The notes under the pieces: generated by a model | The model's input: only the letters and a program-made list of their open reading frames with translations | What the model was told of the DNA's origin: nothing | Database searches by the model: none | From: an uncultured Prevotellaceae bacterium | GTDB lineage: Bacteria > Bacteroidota > Bacteroidia > Bacteroidales > Muribaculaceae | Assembly (NCBI GenBank): GCA_937898675.1 | Contig: CALEJB010000010.1 | Span: forward strand, 1 to 14,951 | Length of the DNA stretch: 14,951 nt | Reading direction: 5' to 3' | Part shown: positions 1 through 7,606 of the stretch, piece after piece | Layout: every line of letters starts with the position of its first letter | How positions within the stretch are numbered: the stretch's first letter is position 1 | Program-made: the position numbers and the translations under genes

Positions 1-194
1 GGCGGCGCAGCATAGCCGTTTCGCCATATATCGATTTTTTAACGAACTATTGTTACATATAAGGTATTGAAATTGTTGTGTATCGGAACAAAAAAGGTGA
101 ATTCGGCATACACTTGGCAAAAAATACTAATATTATTTAAGAAACTCACACCTTATGGTGGATTTTTATGCGAGGCGACTTGCAATGCCGCCGG

Positions 195-1199
195 TTAGTT
201 GGCCCATACACCATTCAGCAGATAGTCAATCAGAGCCGAGATGTCGCCGGGGTCGATGCAGCCGTTGAGGTCGCAGTCCGAATTGCCCTCATCGACGGGG
301 CTGCCGTTCAGCAGGTAGTCGATTAGAGCCGAGATGTCGCTGGGGTCTGCAAAACCGTCGCCGTTCACGTCGCCCCGCAGGCCTTGCTCGATGTCGCCGG
401 CATACAGCGCCACGCGGTTATAGAGCTGGAAGCGCTGCTCGGCCTCGTTGCCGCCAGTCATGTACCAGTATGTGCGCTGATTGATGGACCACCCTGCCAG
501 GCCGGCCTCGCGCACATAAAACATCTGGTTGGCGACAATCAGGTCGTTGATGTAACCGCTCTCGGCCTGCCCGCTGTTTTTCACATACAGGCCAAACAAG
601 GGCGCGTCATCCTTGCGCAGCGCGCCGTTGTCGCGGTAACTCTTGGCATTGCGGCCCGAAAAGTGCGTGCCGTAGTCCGTCACGCTGTAGCACAGCACGG
701 TATACACATGGTAAGTCACGCCGTCAATCACCTTGTCGATGTTCTTTTTCCACGAGATGCTGGTCACGCTGGGCAGGCGGCCGCCCTGTTCATAGCTGCT
801 CACGTCGCCCTCGTCGTTCTCCGTCGTCACAAGCTCGATGCCGTCGGGCAAGTACAGGTCAAGCTGCAGCGAGTTGTAGGTAATCTCGTTGTACAGGTCG
901 CCGGTGTTGTTGTAGGCGATGGGAGTCAGCGCCTGCACGGCCTGGTTTTGATAGATGGCATCGTCGTCGAGCCAGAACCACACCAGTTGCGGACTGTCAT
1001 CCGGCAGGCTTACTTTGTTGTCGTGGGTCACGCCGTCATAGGTCATGCGGGTGAATACATGGTCGGTCGTTGCAGTGCCGGCCATGGCGGGCTCTCCATT
1101 CTCCAGCCAGCCATATTCGCCCACGGTGACATCGGCAATGGCAAACGCGCTGCCCACCAGCACAGCGGCACACGATAAAATAAAACTCTTGATGCTCAT
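195..1199 (-). CDS. Secreted dockerin protein with possible cohesin-like domain
   Basis: A 334-residue exported protein of unknown function. Residues 1-22 form a signal peptide (Lys4, hydrophobic core, SAFA-type cleavage region). Residues about 90-225 read as a beta-sandwich: alternating hydrophobic strands include LQLDLYLPDGIEL (111-123), VYTVLCYSV (165-173) and LFGLYV (201-206). This pattern resembles the cohesin-like or adhesin-like domains seen beside dockerins in Bacteroidales proteins; that is inference from the strand pattern, not a firm family match. Residues 275-334 are a type I dockerin with two EF-hand-like loops, DVNGDGFADPSD and DCDLNGCIDPGD, each followed by ISALIDYLLNG. The usual calcium-binding positions 1, 3, 5, 9 and 12 are all Asp or Asn. 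Unlike the two other dockerin proteins in this window it stops just after the dockerin (VWAN), with no tail. It has its own promoter and a 61-base 5' leader. Start chosen because it precedes the signal peptide directly. Confidence 0.9.
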   Translation of the reverse strand: MSIKSFILSCAAVLVGSAFAIADVTVGEYGWLENGEPAMAGTATTDHVFTRMTYDGVTHDNKVSLPDDSPQLVWFWLDDDAIYQNQAVQALTPIAYNNTGDLYNEITYNSLQLDLYLPDGIELVTTENDEGDVSSYEQGGRLPSVTSISWKKNIDKVIDGVTYHVYTVLCYSVTDYGTHFSGRNAKSYRDNGALRKDDAPLFGLYVKNSGQAESGYINDLIVANQMFYVREAGLAGWSINQRTYWYMTGGNEAEQRFQLYNRVALYAGDIEQGLRGDVNGDGFADPSDISALIDYLLNGSPVDEGNSDCDLNGCIDPGDISALIDYLLNGVWAN

Positions 1200-1260
1200 A
1201 GTGATATAGTGTTGTTGATAAATAATGTCGCTATCATCGGTCCAGTGAGAATATCAGTTA

Positions 1261-1291
1261 CAAAATTAGCAAAAAAAGATAAAACCAGCAA
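1261..1291 (-). promoter_or_regulatory. Bacteroidetes-type promoter of the dockerin gene
   Basis: On the minus strand the sequence reads TTG, 20 bases, TAATTTTG. This matches the -33 (TTTG) and -7 (TAnnTTTG) elements of the Bacteroidetes primary sigma factor. The -7 box is at 1261-1268, about 60 bases before the start codon at 1199. Confidence 0.65.
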
Positions 1292-1349
1292 GAAAAGTAG
1301 CGGCAAAAAACATGCGGACACCCCCCGTTTCATGTCACGCCTGATAGAT

Positions 1350-1380
1350 AAAAATAGCTGATAATCAAACGATTATCAGC
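1350..1380 (-). terminator. Intrinsic terminator of tRNA-Leu
   Basis: A perfect 10-base inverted repeat, GCTGATAATC (1357-1366) and GATTATCAGC (1371-1380) with a 4-base loop, lies ten bases past the 3' end of the tRNA. On the minus strand it is followed by TATTTTTA. Position, stem and U-rich tail all fit a rho-independent terminator. Confidence 0.8.
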
Positions 1381-1389
1381 CTATAACTG

Positions 1390-1474
1390 TACCTGAAGTG
1401 GGACTTGAACCCACACGGCCGCAATGGCCAAGGGATTTTAAGTCCCTCATGTCTACCGATTCCATCATTCAGGC
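1390..1474 (-). tRNA. tRNA-Leu (anticodon UAA)
   Basis: An 85-base tRNA with a long variable arm, as in class II tRNAs. The acceptor stem pairs GCCTGAA (from 1474 downward) with TTCAGGT (1397-1391), with one G-U pair, and A is the discriminator base. The T arm contains GGTTCAAGTCC. The anticodon arm is AGGGA-CTTAAAA-TCCCT, giving anticodon TAA, which reads the leucine codon UUA. The D arm begins GGAATCGGTAGAC. The 3' CCA is not encoded, so it would be added after transcription. The gene has a clear promoter upstream and an intrinsic terminator downstream, so it appears to be a single-gene transcript between yihY and the dockerin gene. Confidence 0.95.
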
Positions 1475-1497
1475 ATGTGTTTCGGTCGGATTCGGGG

Positions 1498-1530
1498 CAA
1501 AGGTACAACTTTTTGCCGAATCACGGGCAA
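1498..1530 (-). promoter_or_regulatory. Promoter of tRNA-Leu
   Basis: On the minus strand: TTG (1528-1530), 22 bases, TACCTTTG (1498-1505). The -7 box is a perfect TAnnTTTG, 23 bases before the mature tRNA 5' end. The spacing is slightly longer than the usual 19 to 21. Confidence 0.65.
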
Positions 1531-1576
1531 CCTGGGCGAAAAAAACGCCTATCACCCCTCAAAAATTTCGTTTTTC

Positions 1577-2908
1577 TCACACGAGGTCGAGCAGGCGAAC
1601 GTCGGCGACGGCGCCTTGCTGGCGGCTACGCAGGTCGGCGATGCGGCCCAGCAGGCGGGCAAACTCGGTGTCGGCCTTGGGGACGACCTGCGTGTGCCCC
1701 ATGTCGGCGATGGCGTTGGCGGCGGTGTTGACGGTGAAGTCGTCGGGGTCGTAACTGGGCACATAGCCCGTCGTGCGGCTCTTGGCATCCATGGCCACGG
1801 CGGTGAGCAGGCCTGCCCGCTGCAGGCGGTCGAGCAGCGTCTGGCTCAACGGGCCGGGGATGTCATAGTCCTTGACCAGCGCGTCGAGGGTGAGGGCGGG
1901 TTGCCGCTCCTTGAAGCGCTTGACGGCCACGGCCAGCACAGCGATGGCAAGGTGGCTGGCAAGGGTCTGTGAGATGTCTTTGACCTTGCCGCTGTGGGCA
2001 TAGCTGGCGAAGTTTTGGCTGGCGAAAGTGACGACTGCGCCCGACAGGGTGATGAGCCACGACAGCTGCAGCCACACGAGCAGCAGGGGCAGGAAGGCAA
2101 AACTGCCGTAGATGGCGTTGTATTTCGACACATACACCTGCCCGCTGACGAACAGCCACTGCACGAGGTGGAACAGCGTGCCGCACAAGATGCCGGCTGC
2201 CAGCGCGCCCTTGAAGCGCACCTTGGCGTTGGGGATGAAGTAGTAGGCGGCGGTGAACACTATCCATGCCAGCACGATGGGGGTGAAACTGAGCACCCAT
2301 TGCACCACCGGAGACATGAAATTATCGCCCAGCAGGCGCTGCACGCCGTTGCTCATGAAGATGGAAACGCCAGCCGAGCAGATCATCAGCACCGGCAAAA
2401 TCAGCAGCAGGGCGGTGTAGTCGGTGAACTTGCGACGCAGCGGGCGCCCGTTCTTGGCGCCCCACACGCGGTTGAAGGTGCTTTCGATGTCGCTCATCAG
2501 CGAGATGACGGTCCACAGCAGCACCACCACGCCGATGCCCACAAATGCGCCCTGCGATGCCTGGGCAAGGTAATTGTCGATGAAGGTAAACGCTGTGTCC
2601 AGCACCTGGCGCTGGGCGGGGAAGTAGCGAAAGAGCTGGGTGGTGAGCAGGTTTTGGAACCCCAAACCCCGTCCGATGGCAAACAGCAGCGCCAGTGCGG
2701 GCACGGCGGCCAGCACGGTCTTGAACGTGAGCGCGCACGACCGCATCTGCAGGTCGCGGTCCAGATAGGACCGTACGCTCAGGTTGGCGATTTTCACCGC
2801 CTTGACGCGCCACGTGTCGCGGTTGTCGTCCCACACGCCGCTGATGCAGTACCTGGCCCGCGCCATCATGCGCTGCCACAGGCCGGGCTTGGTGCTGTTG
2901 TCCTCCAT
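1577..2908 (-). CDS. YihY/BrkB family inner-membrane protein
   Basis: A 443-residue polytopic membrane protein of the YihY/virulence factor BrkB family, whose molecular role is not settled (early claims of an RNase BN activity for the E. coli member were withdrawn in the literature). Six hydrophobic segments can be seen, at about residues 64-84, 121-139, 164-185, 203-223, 233-254 and 266-295. Family-typical stretches are CALTFKTVLAAVPALAL near 58, and YNAIYGSFAFLPLLLVWLQ (263-281). Residues about 305-443 are a soluble, presumably cytoplasmic C-terminal part with a winged-helix-like pattern (LDALVKDYDIPGPLSQTLLD), which makes the protein longer than the proteobacterial members of about 290 residues. 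The gene starts 28 bases after adk ends and is probably its operon partner. Confident for the family, not for function. Confidence 0.9.
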   Translation of the reverse strand: MEDNSTKPGLWQRMMARARYCISGVWDDNRDTWRVKAVKIANLSVRSYLDRDLQMRSCALTFKTVLAAVPALALLFAIGRGLGFQNLLTTQLFRYFPAQRQVLDTAFTFIDNYLAQASQGAFVGIGVVVLLWTVISLMSDIESTFNRVWGAKNGRPLRRKFTDYTALLLILPVLMICSAGVSIFMSNGVQRLLGDNFMSPVVQWVLSFTPIVLAWIVFTAAYYFIPNAKVRFKGALAAGILCGTLFHLVQWLFVSGQVYVSKYNAIYGSFAFLPLLLVWLQLSWLITLSGAVVTFASQNFASYAHSGKVKDISQTLASHLAIAVLAVAVKRFKERQPALTLDALVKDYDIPGPLSQTLLDRLQRAGLLTAVAMDAKSRTTGYVPSYDPDDFTVNTAANAIADMGHTQVVPKADTEFARLLGRIADLRSRQQGAVADVRLLDLV

Positions 2909-2936
2909 CGATGCGTTGCCTTGGTCGTGTCAGGGG

Positions 2937-3506
2937 TCAATCCAGCGCCTGCTTGATGAGTTCAAAGATGTCGTCGATGGAGCCGTGCCCGTCAATCTCG
3001 TGGTACTTGCCCTGCTGCTCGTAGAAGGCCTTGAGGGGCTCGGTCTGCCTGCGGAACACTTCGATGCGCTTGCGGGCAGTCTCCTCATTGTCGTCGGCGC
3101 GGCCCGAGATTTGTCCGCGCAGCACGATGCGCTTCACGAGTTCATCTTCGGGCACTTCGAGGCCTATCACGGCGCTGACGGCGGTGCCGCGGTCGGCGAG
3201 CATCTTCTCGAGCGCGTAGGCCTGGGGCATGGTGCGGGGAAATCCGTCAAAGATGACGCCGTTGCGCGTCTGCTCCTTGTTGTCGTCGAGCACGCTGGCC
3301 AGGATGCCGGTCATCACCTCGTCGGGAACGAGTTGGCCGTTGTCGATGAGGCCCTTGGCGATTTTGCCCAGCTCGGTGCCACGCTTGATGTTGTCGCGCA
3401 GTACATCGCCGGTCGAGATGTGGAACAGGCCGAAATGTTCAATGAGCTTGTCGCTCTGGGTGCCTTTGCCTGAGCCGGGACCACCAAAAATGACGATGTT
3501 AAGCAT
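2937..3506 (-). CDS. adk: Adenylate kinase
   Basis: Cytoplasmic adenylate kinase, 189 residues, interconverting ATP + AMP and 2 ADP. The P-loop GGPGSGKGT spans residues 8-16. The AMP-binding part shows STGDVLRDNI (31-40) and DGFPRT (87-92). Catalytic arginines lie in LRGQISGRADDN (129-140) and in RKRIEVFRRQTEPL (146-158 region). The LID is the short form: there is no four-cysteine zinc site, so this is the short bacterial type of about 190 residues. The gene starts 55 bases after hpt ends and stops 28 bases before yihY, in the same direction, with no terminator-like hairpin between, which suggests an hpt-adk-yihY transcript. Pairing with hpt makes sense: both act on purine nucleotides. Confidence 0.97.
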   Translation of the reverse strand: MLNIVIFGGPGSGKGTQSDKLIEHFGLFHISTGDVLRDNIKRGTELGKIAKGLIDNGQLVPDEVMTGILASVLDDNKEQTRNGVIFDGFPRTMPQAYALEKMLADRGTAVSAVIGLEVPEDELVKRIVLRGQISGRADDNEETARKRIEVFRRQTEPLKAFYEQQGKYHEIDGHGSIDDIFELIKQALD

Positions 3507-3561
3507 AGTAGTAGTATGGATGATTGTTAAGTCGTTGGTTGAATGATAGTTTTTTGGGGGG

Positions 3562-4107
3562 TCATGCCTGGTCTTTCAGGACATAGATGTCGGGCAGGTT
3601 GCGTGCCATGCCGTCGAGGTCCAGTCCGTAGCCCAGGATGAATTTGCTGGGAATCTCAAAGCCCACATAGTCGGGCTTGTCGCCGATGACGAGCGCGTCG
3701 GGCTTGAATAGCAGCGAGGCCGTTGCCACCGACTTGGGGTTGTGCTTGGCCAGCTCCAGTTTCAGCTCGTGGATTGTCACGCCGCTGTCGATGATGTCCT
3801 CGACGATGATCACGGGGCGGCCGGTGATGTCTTCGGTCAGGCCCATAATCTGCTCGACGTGCCCCGACGACTGCATGCCCTCATAGGACTTGAAGCGGAT
3901 GAACGCTATCTCGGCGTCGTGCAGGCTACACGCGCGGAACAGGTCGGCGGCAAAGATGAAAGCACCATTGAGCACACACAGGAACACGGGGCACTGCCCC
4001 TCATAGTCCCGCTTGATTTCGCAGGCCACGCGTTGCACCTGTTTGCTAATCTCTTCACGCTTGATATACGGCACAAACGTCAGGCCTTGATAAGTTAATT
4101 CTTCCAT
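3562..4107 (-). CDS. hpt: Hypoxanthine phosphoribosyltransferase
   Basis: Purine salvage enzyme of 181 residues that transfers ribose 5-phosphate from PRPP to hypoxanthine (and often guanine), giving IMP or GMP. The PRPP-binding motif VIIVEDIIDSGVTI is at residues 99-112, with the two acidic residues Glu103 and Asp104. The flexible-loop Ser-Tyr is in FKSYEG (72-77). LNGAFIF (46-52) forms the pyrophosphate-loop region. FEIPSKFILGYGLDLDGMARNLPDIYVL (from 150 onward) is the typical C-terminal base-binding part; Phe150 and Ile152 lie near the stacking region. It is the first gene of the probable hpt-adk-yihY operon and has a TAnnTTTG box 30 bases upstream. Guanine versus hypoxanthine preference cannot be read from the sequence. 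Confidence 0.96.
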   Translation of the reverse strand: MEELTYQGLTFVPYIKREEISKQVQRVACEIKRDYEGQCPVFLCVLNGAFIFAADLFRACSLHDAEIAFIRFKSYEGMQSSGHVEQIMGLTEDITGRPVIIVEDIIDSGVTIHELKLELAKHNPKSVATASLLFKPDALVIGDKPDYVGFEIPSKFILGYGLDLDGMARNLPDIYVLKDQA

Positions 4108-4136
4108 TGTCGTTGATGTGGGTTGTAATGAAACTA

Positions 4137-4144
4137 CAAAGGTA
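4137..4144 (-). promoter_or_regulatory. -7 box of the hpt-adk-yihY promoter
   Basis: TACCTTTG on the minus strand is a perfect TAnnTTTG, about 30 bases before the hpt start. I see no good TTTG 19 to 21 bases further upstream, so only the -7 element is called. Confidence 0.5.
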
Positions 4145-4272
4145 GAGAAAACTTTTCAGTAACGGTTTCCCCGCCTGCCAGTTTTTTTACCCGTAACAGA
4201 AAAATAATGCCCTTTGGGCAGGATGCTCGATGTATGAACGTTGGACTGGCCCCCGCCAATATTCAAAATCAT

Positions 4273-4304
4273 GGGGACGGACCCGGCATGCCGGAACCGC
4301 CCCC
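4273..4304 (-). terminator. Probable terminator after the POT transporter
   Basis: Imperfect GC-rich hairpin: GGGG-CGG-CCGG arms around the palindrome CCGGCATGCCGG (4283-4294). It lies about 35 bases past the stop at 4338 and is followed on the minus strand by ATGATTTTGAA. The U-tract is weak. The hairpin and the hpt promoter account for the 230-base gap 4108-4337; nothing else was seen there. Confidence 0.5.
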
Positions 4305-4337
4305 GCTGTTGTCAAGGGAGGGATGTGGCGCGCAGCG

Positions 4338-5870
4338 TTATTGGCAGACTTTCTCCAGGCGCTTCATCATCGCAAACATGAAGACGGCGGCGACGAGGCA
4401 CACGGCCAGGAACACGCTCCAGCAAGCCCACAGGGGCACCTTGCCCCACAGCAGGCCGCCAACAACAACCAGCTGGTTGCCGATGGCGGTGGCCACAAAC
4501 CAGCCGCCCATCATCATGCCCTTGTACTTGGGCGGCGCCACCTTGGACACAAACGAGATGCCCATGGGCGACAGCAGCAGTTCACCAAAGGTGAGCACCA
4601 GGTAAACCGAGATGAGCAGGTTGGGCGTCACGTCGGCCACATGCTGGCCCACGCCGTCGGCGCCAACTTGAGGCATGGGCAGCCCCAGCGAACTGAACGC
4701 CATGATGCCATAGGCAATGGCGGCCACAATCATGCCGTAGGCAATCTTGCGCGGCGCCGAGGGCTCCTTGCCCTTGGCCGCCAGCGCGCCAAAGATGGCC
4801 ATCGACACCGGCGTCAATGCCACGACATAGAACGGGTTGAACTGCTGGAACAGCGGTGCCGAGATGTCGATGCTCTCGCCGCTCAGGGTGTACTTGTAGC
4901 CCAGGATGGCCAGCGCGGCCACGATGACGCCGCCCGAGACGGCCTTGCCCTTGGCGCTCTTGCTCTGGAACAGCGAGAACAGCGCATACACGATAAAGAT
5001 GACCAGCACCAGGTTCCACACGTCAAACGGCATGGCCTGCAGGCCGCTGGCCGTGTTGGCGGTGAACTCGTCGGCAAAGTAGGTCAGCGACAGGCCGTTC
5101 TGGTGGAATGCCATCCAGAAGAAGATGACCACCGTGAACACCAGGCACAGCGCAACAATGCGCGACTTGGTCTCGGACTTGCTCAGCTCGGGCTCGACGC
5201 GTGCGGCCGCCGCCGTGACGTCCTTGCCCTTGCCATTGTTGCCCTCGGCGTGGCGGAAAGTGCTGCGTGTCAGGTAGTAGATGGCGATGGAGATGATGAG
5301 CGACACGCATGCCACGGCAAACGAGAAGTGGTAGGCGTCGTTGCCCGAGAACCCCCACACGGTCTCGGCATACTCCTTGATCTTGACCGCCGCGCTCGGC
5401 GCAAACAGGGCGCCGATGTTGATGGCCATGTAGAAAATCGAGAAGCCCGAGTCGCGCTTGGCCGAGTACTTGGGGTCGTCATACAGGTTGCCCACCATCA
5501 CCTGCAGGTTGCCCTTGAACAGGCCCGTGCCCAGGCCGATGAGCACCAGGGCGCCCAGCATGGCAATGAGCGCCGTGGTGTTGCCGCCCAGCGGCGCCGA
5601 CAGCAGCAGGTAGCCCACAAACATGATGATGATGCCCGTGGTCACCATTTTGCCAAAGCCGAGCTTGTCGGCCAGCATGCCGCCAAACAGGGGCAGGAAA
5701 TACACTAACATGAGGAATGAACTGTAGATAGCGCCTGCCACGGCGGGCGACAGTCCATAGTTGGCTCTCAAGAATAGGGCAAACACGGCCAGCATGGTGT
5801 AGTAGCCAAAGCGTTCGCCGGTGTTGGCCAGCGCCAACGCGAATAGTCCTTTAGGTTGTCCTTCAAACAT
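4338..5870 (-). CDS. POT/PTR2 family peptide transporter
   Basis: A 510-residue major-facilitator transporter of the proton-dependent oligopeptide (POT/PTR2) family, in the cytoplasmic membrane, expected to bring in di- and tripeptides with protons. The sequence is hydrophobic throughout, compatible with 12 to 14 helices. The family's TM1 motif appears as NTGERFGYY (residues 16-24), and the TM4-TM5 signature as FKGNLQVMVGNLYDD (118-132) plus FYMAINIGAL (146-155). In canonical members the TM1 motif is ExxER; here the first Glu is Asn16. An EPSAPRK-like cytoplasmic loop precedes the C-terminal half. The gene follows a paralogue after a 104-base spacer, so the two are probably cotranscribed, with possible control in the spacer. 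Substrate is unknown; peptide uptake is inferred from the family. Confidence 0.93.
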   Translation of the reverse strand: MFEGQPKGLFALALANTGERFGYYTMLAVFALFLRANYGLSPAVAGAIYSSFLMLVYFLPLFGGMLADKLGFGKMVTTGIIIMFVGYLLLSAPLGGNTTALIAMLGALVLIGLGTGLFKGNLQVMVGNLYDDPKYSAKRDSGFSIFYMAINIGALFAPSAAVKIKEYAETVWGFSGNDAYHFSFAVACVSLIISIAIYYLTRSTFRHAEGNNGKGKDVTAAAARVEPELSKSETKSRIVALCLVFTVVIFFWMAFHQNGLSLTYFADEFTANTASGLQAMPFDVWNLVLVIFIVYALFSLFQSKSAKGKAVSGGVIVAALAILGYKYTLSGESIDISAPLFQQFNPFYVVALTPVSMAIFGALAAKGKEPSAPRKIAYGMIVAAIAYGIMAFSSLGLPMPQVGADGVGQHVADVTPNLLISVYLVLTFGELLLSPMGISFVSKVAPPKYKGMMMGGWFVATAIGNQLVVVGGLLWGKVPLWACWSVFLAVCLVAAVFMFAMMKRLEKVCQ

Positions 5871-5888
5871 GATGTCTTTTACTTGTTA

Positions 5889-5939
5889 CAGTGATAAGCA
5901 CTGTCCCGTCAAAAACGGGTGACGCATTCGACGGGACAG
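5889..5939 (-). promoter_or_regulatory. Overlapping hairpins between the two transporter genes
   Basis: The 104-base spacer holds a perfect 10-base inverted repeat, CTGTCCCGTC (5901-5910) and GACGGGACAG (5930-5939), with a 19-base loop. Two smaller hairpins compete with it: CCCGT/ACGGG (5905-5919, loop CAAAA on the plus strand) and CAGTG/CACTG (5889-5903). Neither is followed by a U-tract on the minus strand, so a simple terminator is unlikely. An attenuation, RNA-processing or protein-binding site controlling the downstream transporter is possible; the role is inference. Confidence 0.45.
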
Positions 5940-5974
5940 CATTTAGCGGTATATTTATATAATGTGGAATCGGC

Positions 5975-7546
5975 TTATGCTTTGTCGCTCGTGACGCGTT
6001 CAAGCCATTTAACCATGGCCAGCATCACGCCCATCGAGATGAAGCACACGCAGATGAAAACACCCCAGCATTGCCACAGCGGAATCTTGTTGTACATGAG
6101 GGTGCCGATGGGCAATAGCATGTTGCCGACAGCGGTAGTGCCCAACCACAGGCCCTGGCACAAGCCGAGCATGGTCTTGGGAGCCACCTTGGATACAAAC
6201 GACAGACCCAGCGGCGAGATGAACAGTTCGGCTACGGTAAGCAGGAAGTAGGTGGCAATCATCACCCATGGACCGGCCTTCATGCTTTTAACAATTTCGG
6301 CATCCATTGCCTTGAACTCGGTGCCCGAGGGATATCCGGCGCAGTAGGAATAGATGGCGAGGAAGCAGTAGGCCAAGCCGGCAATAAACATACCGTAGGC
6401 AATCTTACGGGGAGTCGAAATCTCCTTACCCCGCTTGCTCATAGAACCAAATATCATCATGATGATGGGGGTGAGCACGATGACAAAGAACGGGTTGACG
6501 GCTTGCCACAGCTCAGCGGGCAGCTGGTCGCTCATGACAAAGTCACGGGCAAAGAACGATAGCGATACGCCGTTCTGGTGGAACGAGAACCAGAAGAAGA
6601 TGACAACGCCCAGCACTGCAAACAATGCGTAGAGGCGCTGCTTGAGCTCTTTTGCCATCGACTGCTTCTCTTCAGCGGTCAGTTCAACCGACGCGGCGGC
6701 AACCTTCTTGCCCGGAGTGGGGAATATTCTTTTCTTGGCCAAGAAGATGGCAAGCGATATCAGCATGGCGATTACCGATGCGATGAATGCAAAGTGAACG
6801 CCCTGGTTGAACACGGTCAGGTAGTTCTGGCAGGCATCGACATTGACAGCGTTAATGCCGGCGTCTTGCAGGTATTTGGTCAGGTTAGCCATTTGGTCGG
6901 CGGGCAAGGTGCCGTTGCCTTCAATAAACTTGTGGCACAGTGCAGGCAGCTCGGCAACATACTTGTAGCCAAAGCGACCTAACCACCATGTGCGCAGGAA
7001 CGGGGCAATGAACGGGGCAATCAGACCGCCAATGTTGATGAACACATAGAAAATCTGGAAACCGGTGTCACGGCGGCCTTTGATTTCCTTGATTTCGGCC
7101 TCGCTCTTACCGTCGGCGGCAGCCTGGGCTTCCAAGTCGTCATACATCTGACCCACGATGGCCTGTAGGTTGCCCTTGAACAGGCCGTTGCCAAACGCGA
7201 TGAGAATCAGGGCGCCGCAAGTGAGAACCAGCAGCATCGCCATTGTTCCCGCTGTGGCGGTGATGGGGATAGCGAGCAATACGTAGCCGATGGCCATGAT
7301 GACAATGCCCCATTGAATGGTTTTCTTGTAGTTCTGCGTGCGGTCGGCGATAATGCCGCCCACGAGACTCAGCACATAGATGGCTGCCAGGAAAATTGAG
7401 TAAATCAGCGCAGCCTTCTCATCGGCTAGACCGAACTTGGAGCACAGGAACAACGACAGCACGGCGGCCATGATGTAGTAGCCAAAGCGCTCGCCCATGT
7501 TGCTCAACGCGGCAGGGATTAGACCCTTGGGATGGTTTTTGAACAT
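5975..7546 (-). CDS. POT/PTR2 family peptide transporter, paralogue
   Basis: A 523-residue POT/PTR2 family transporter, paralogous to its downstream neighbour (both begin MFxxxPKG and share NxGERFGYY, FKGNLQ and the INIG signature). Motifs: NMGERFGYY (16-24), with Asn16 in place of the first Glu of ExxER; FKGNLQAIVGQMYDD (123-137); FYVFINIGGL (166-175). Between the TM5 and TM6 regions, residues about 185-250, it carries a hydrophilic insertion containing Cys204 and Cys239, which the neighbour lacks; if it faces the periplasm these could form a disulfide. The gene starts 60 bases after sufE ends; a one-mismatch -7 box (TAACTTTA, 7562-7569) lies between, so it may have its own promoter. Peptide import is the expected role; the substrate is not readable. 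Confidence 0.93.
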   Translation of the reverse strand: MFKNHPKGLIPAALSNMGERFGYYIMAAVLSLFLCSKFGLADEKAALIYSIFLAAIYVLSLVGGIIADRTQNYKKTIQWGIVIMAIGYVLLAIPITATAGTMAMLLVLTCGALILIAFGNGLFKGNLQAIVGQMYDDLEAQAAADGKSEAEIKEIKGRRDTGFQIFYVFINIGGLIAPFIAPFLRTWWLGRFGYKYVAELPALCHKFIEGNGTLPADQMANLTKYLQDAGINAVNVDACQNYLTVFNQGVHFAFIASVIAMLISLAIFLAKKRIFPTPGKKVAAASVELTAEEKQSMAKELKQRLYALFAVLGVVIFFWFSFHQNGVSLSFFARDFVMSDQLPAELWQAVNPFFVIVLTPIIMMIFGSMSKRGKEISTPRKIAYGMFIAGLAYCFLAIYSYCAGYPSGTEFKAMDAEIVKSMKAGPWVMIATYFLLTVAELFISPLGLSFVSKVAPKTMLGLCQGLWLGTTAVGNMLLPIGTLMYNKIPLWQCWGVFICVCFISMGVMLAMVKWLERVTSDKA

Positions 7547-7606
7547 AAGTCTTTTGGGTTTTAAAGTTAATATTGTTAGTCTATAGTATTTGCTTTTTAG
7601 TCGTCC

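Noticed and set aside
1500..1545. Hairpin GGCG-T7-CGCC as terminator of yihY
   Set aside because: Only a 4-base stem with the T-run in the loop, overlapping the tRNA promoter; too weak to call.
4230..5708. Long plus-strand open frame opposite the POT transporter
   Set aside because: Its translation is rich in His, Arg and Gln with no recognisable domain, as expected for the complement of a GC-rich gene. The minus-strand frame is a clear transporter.
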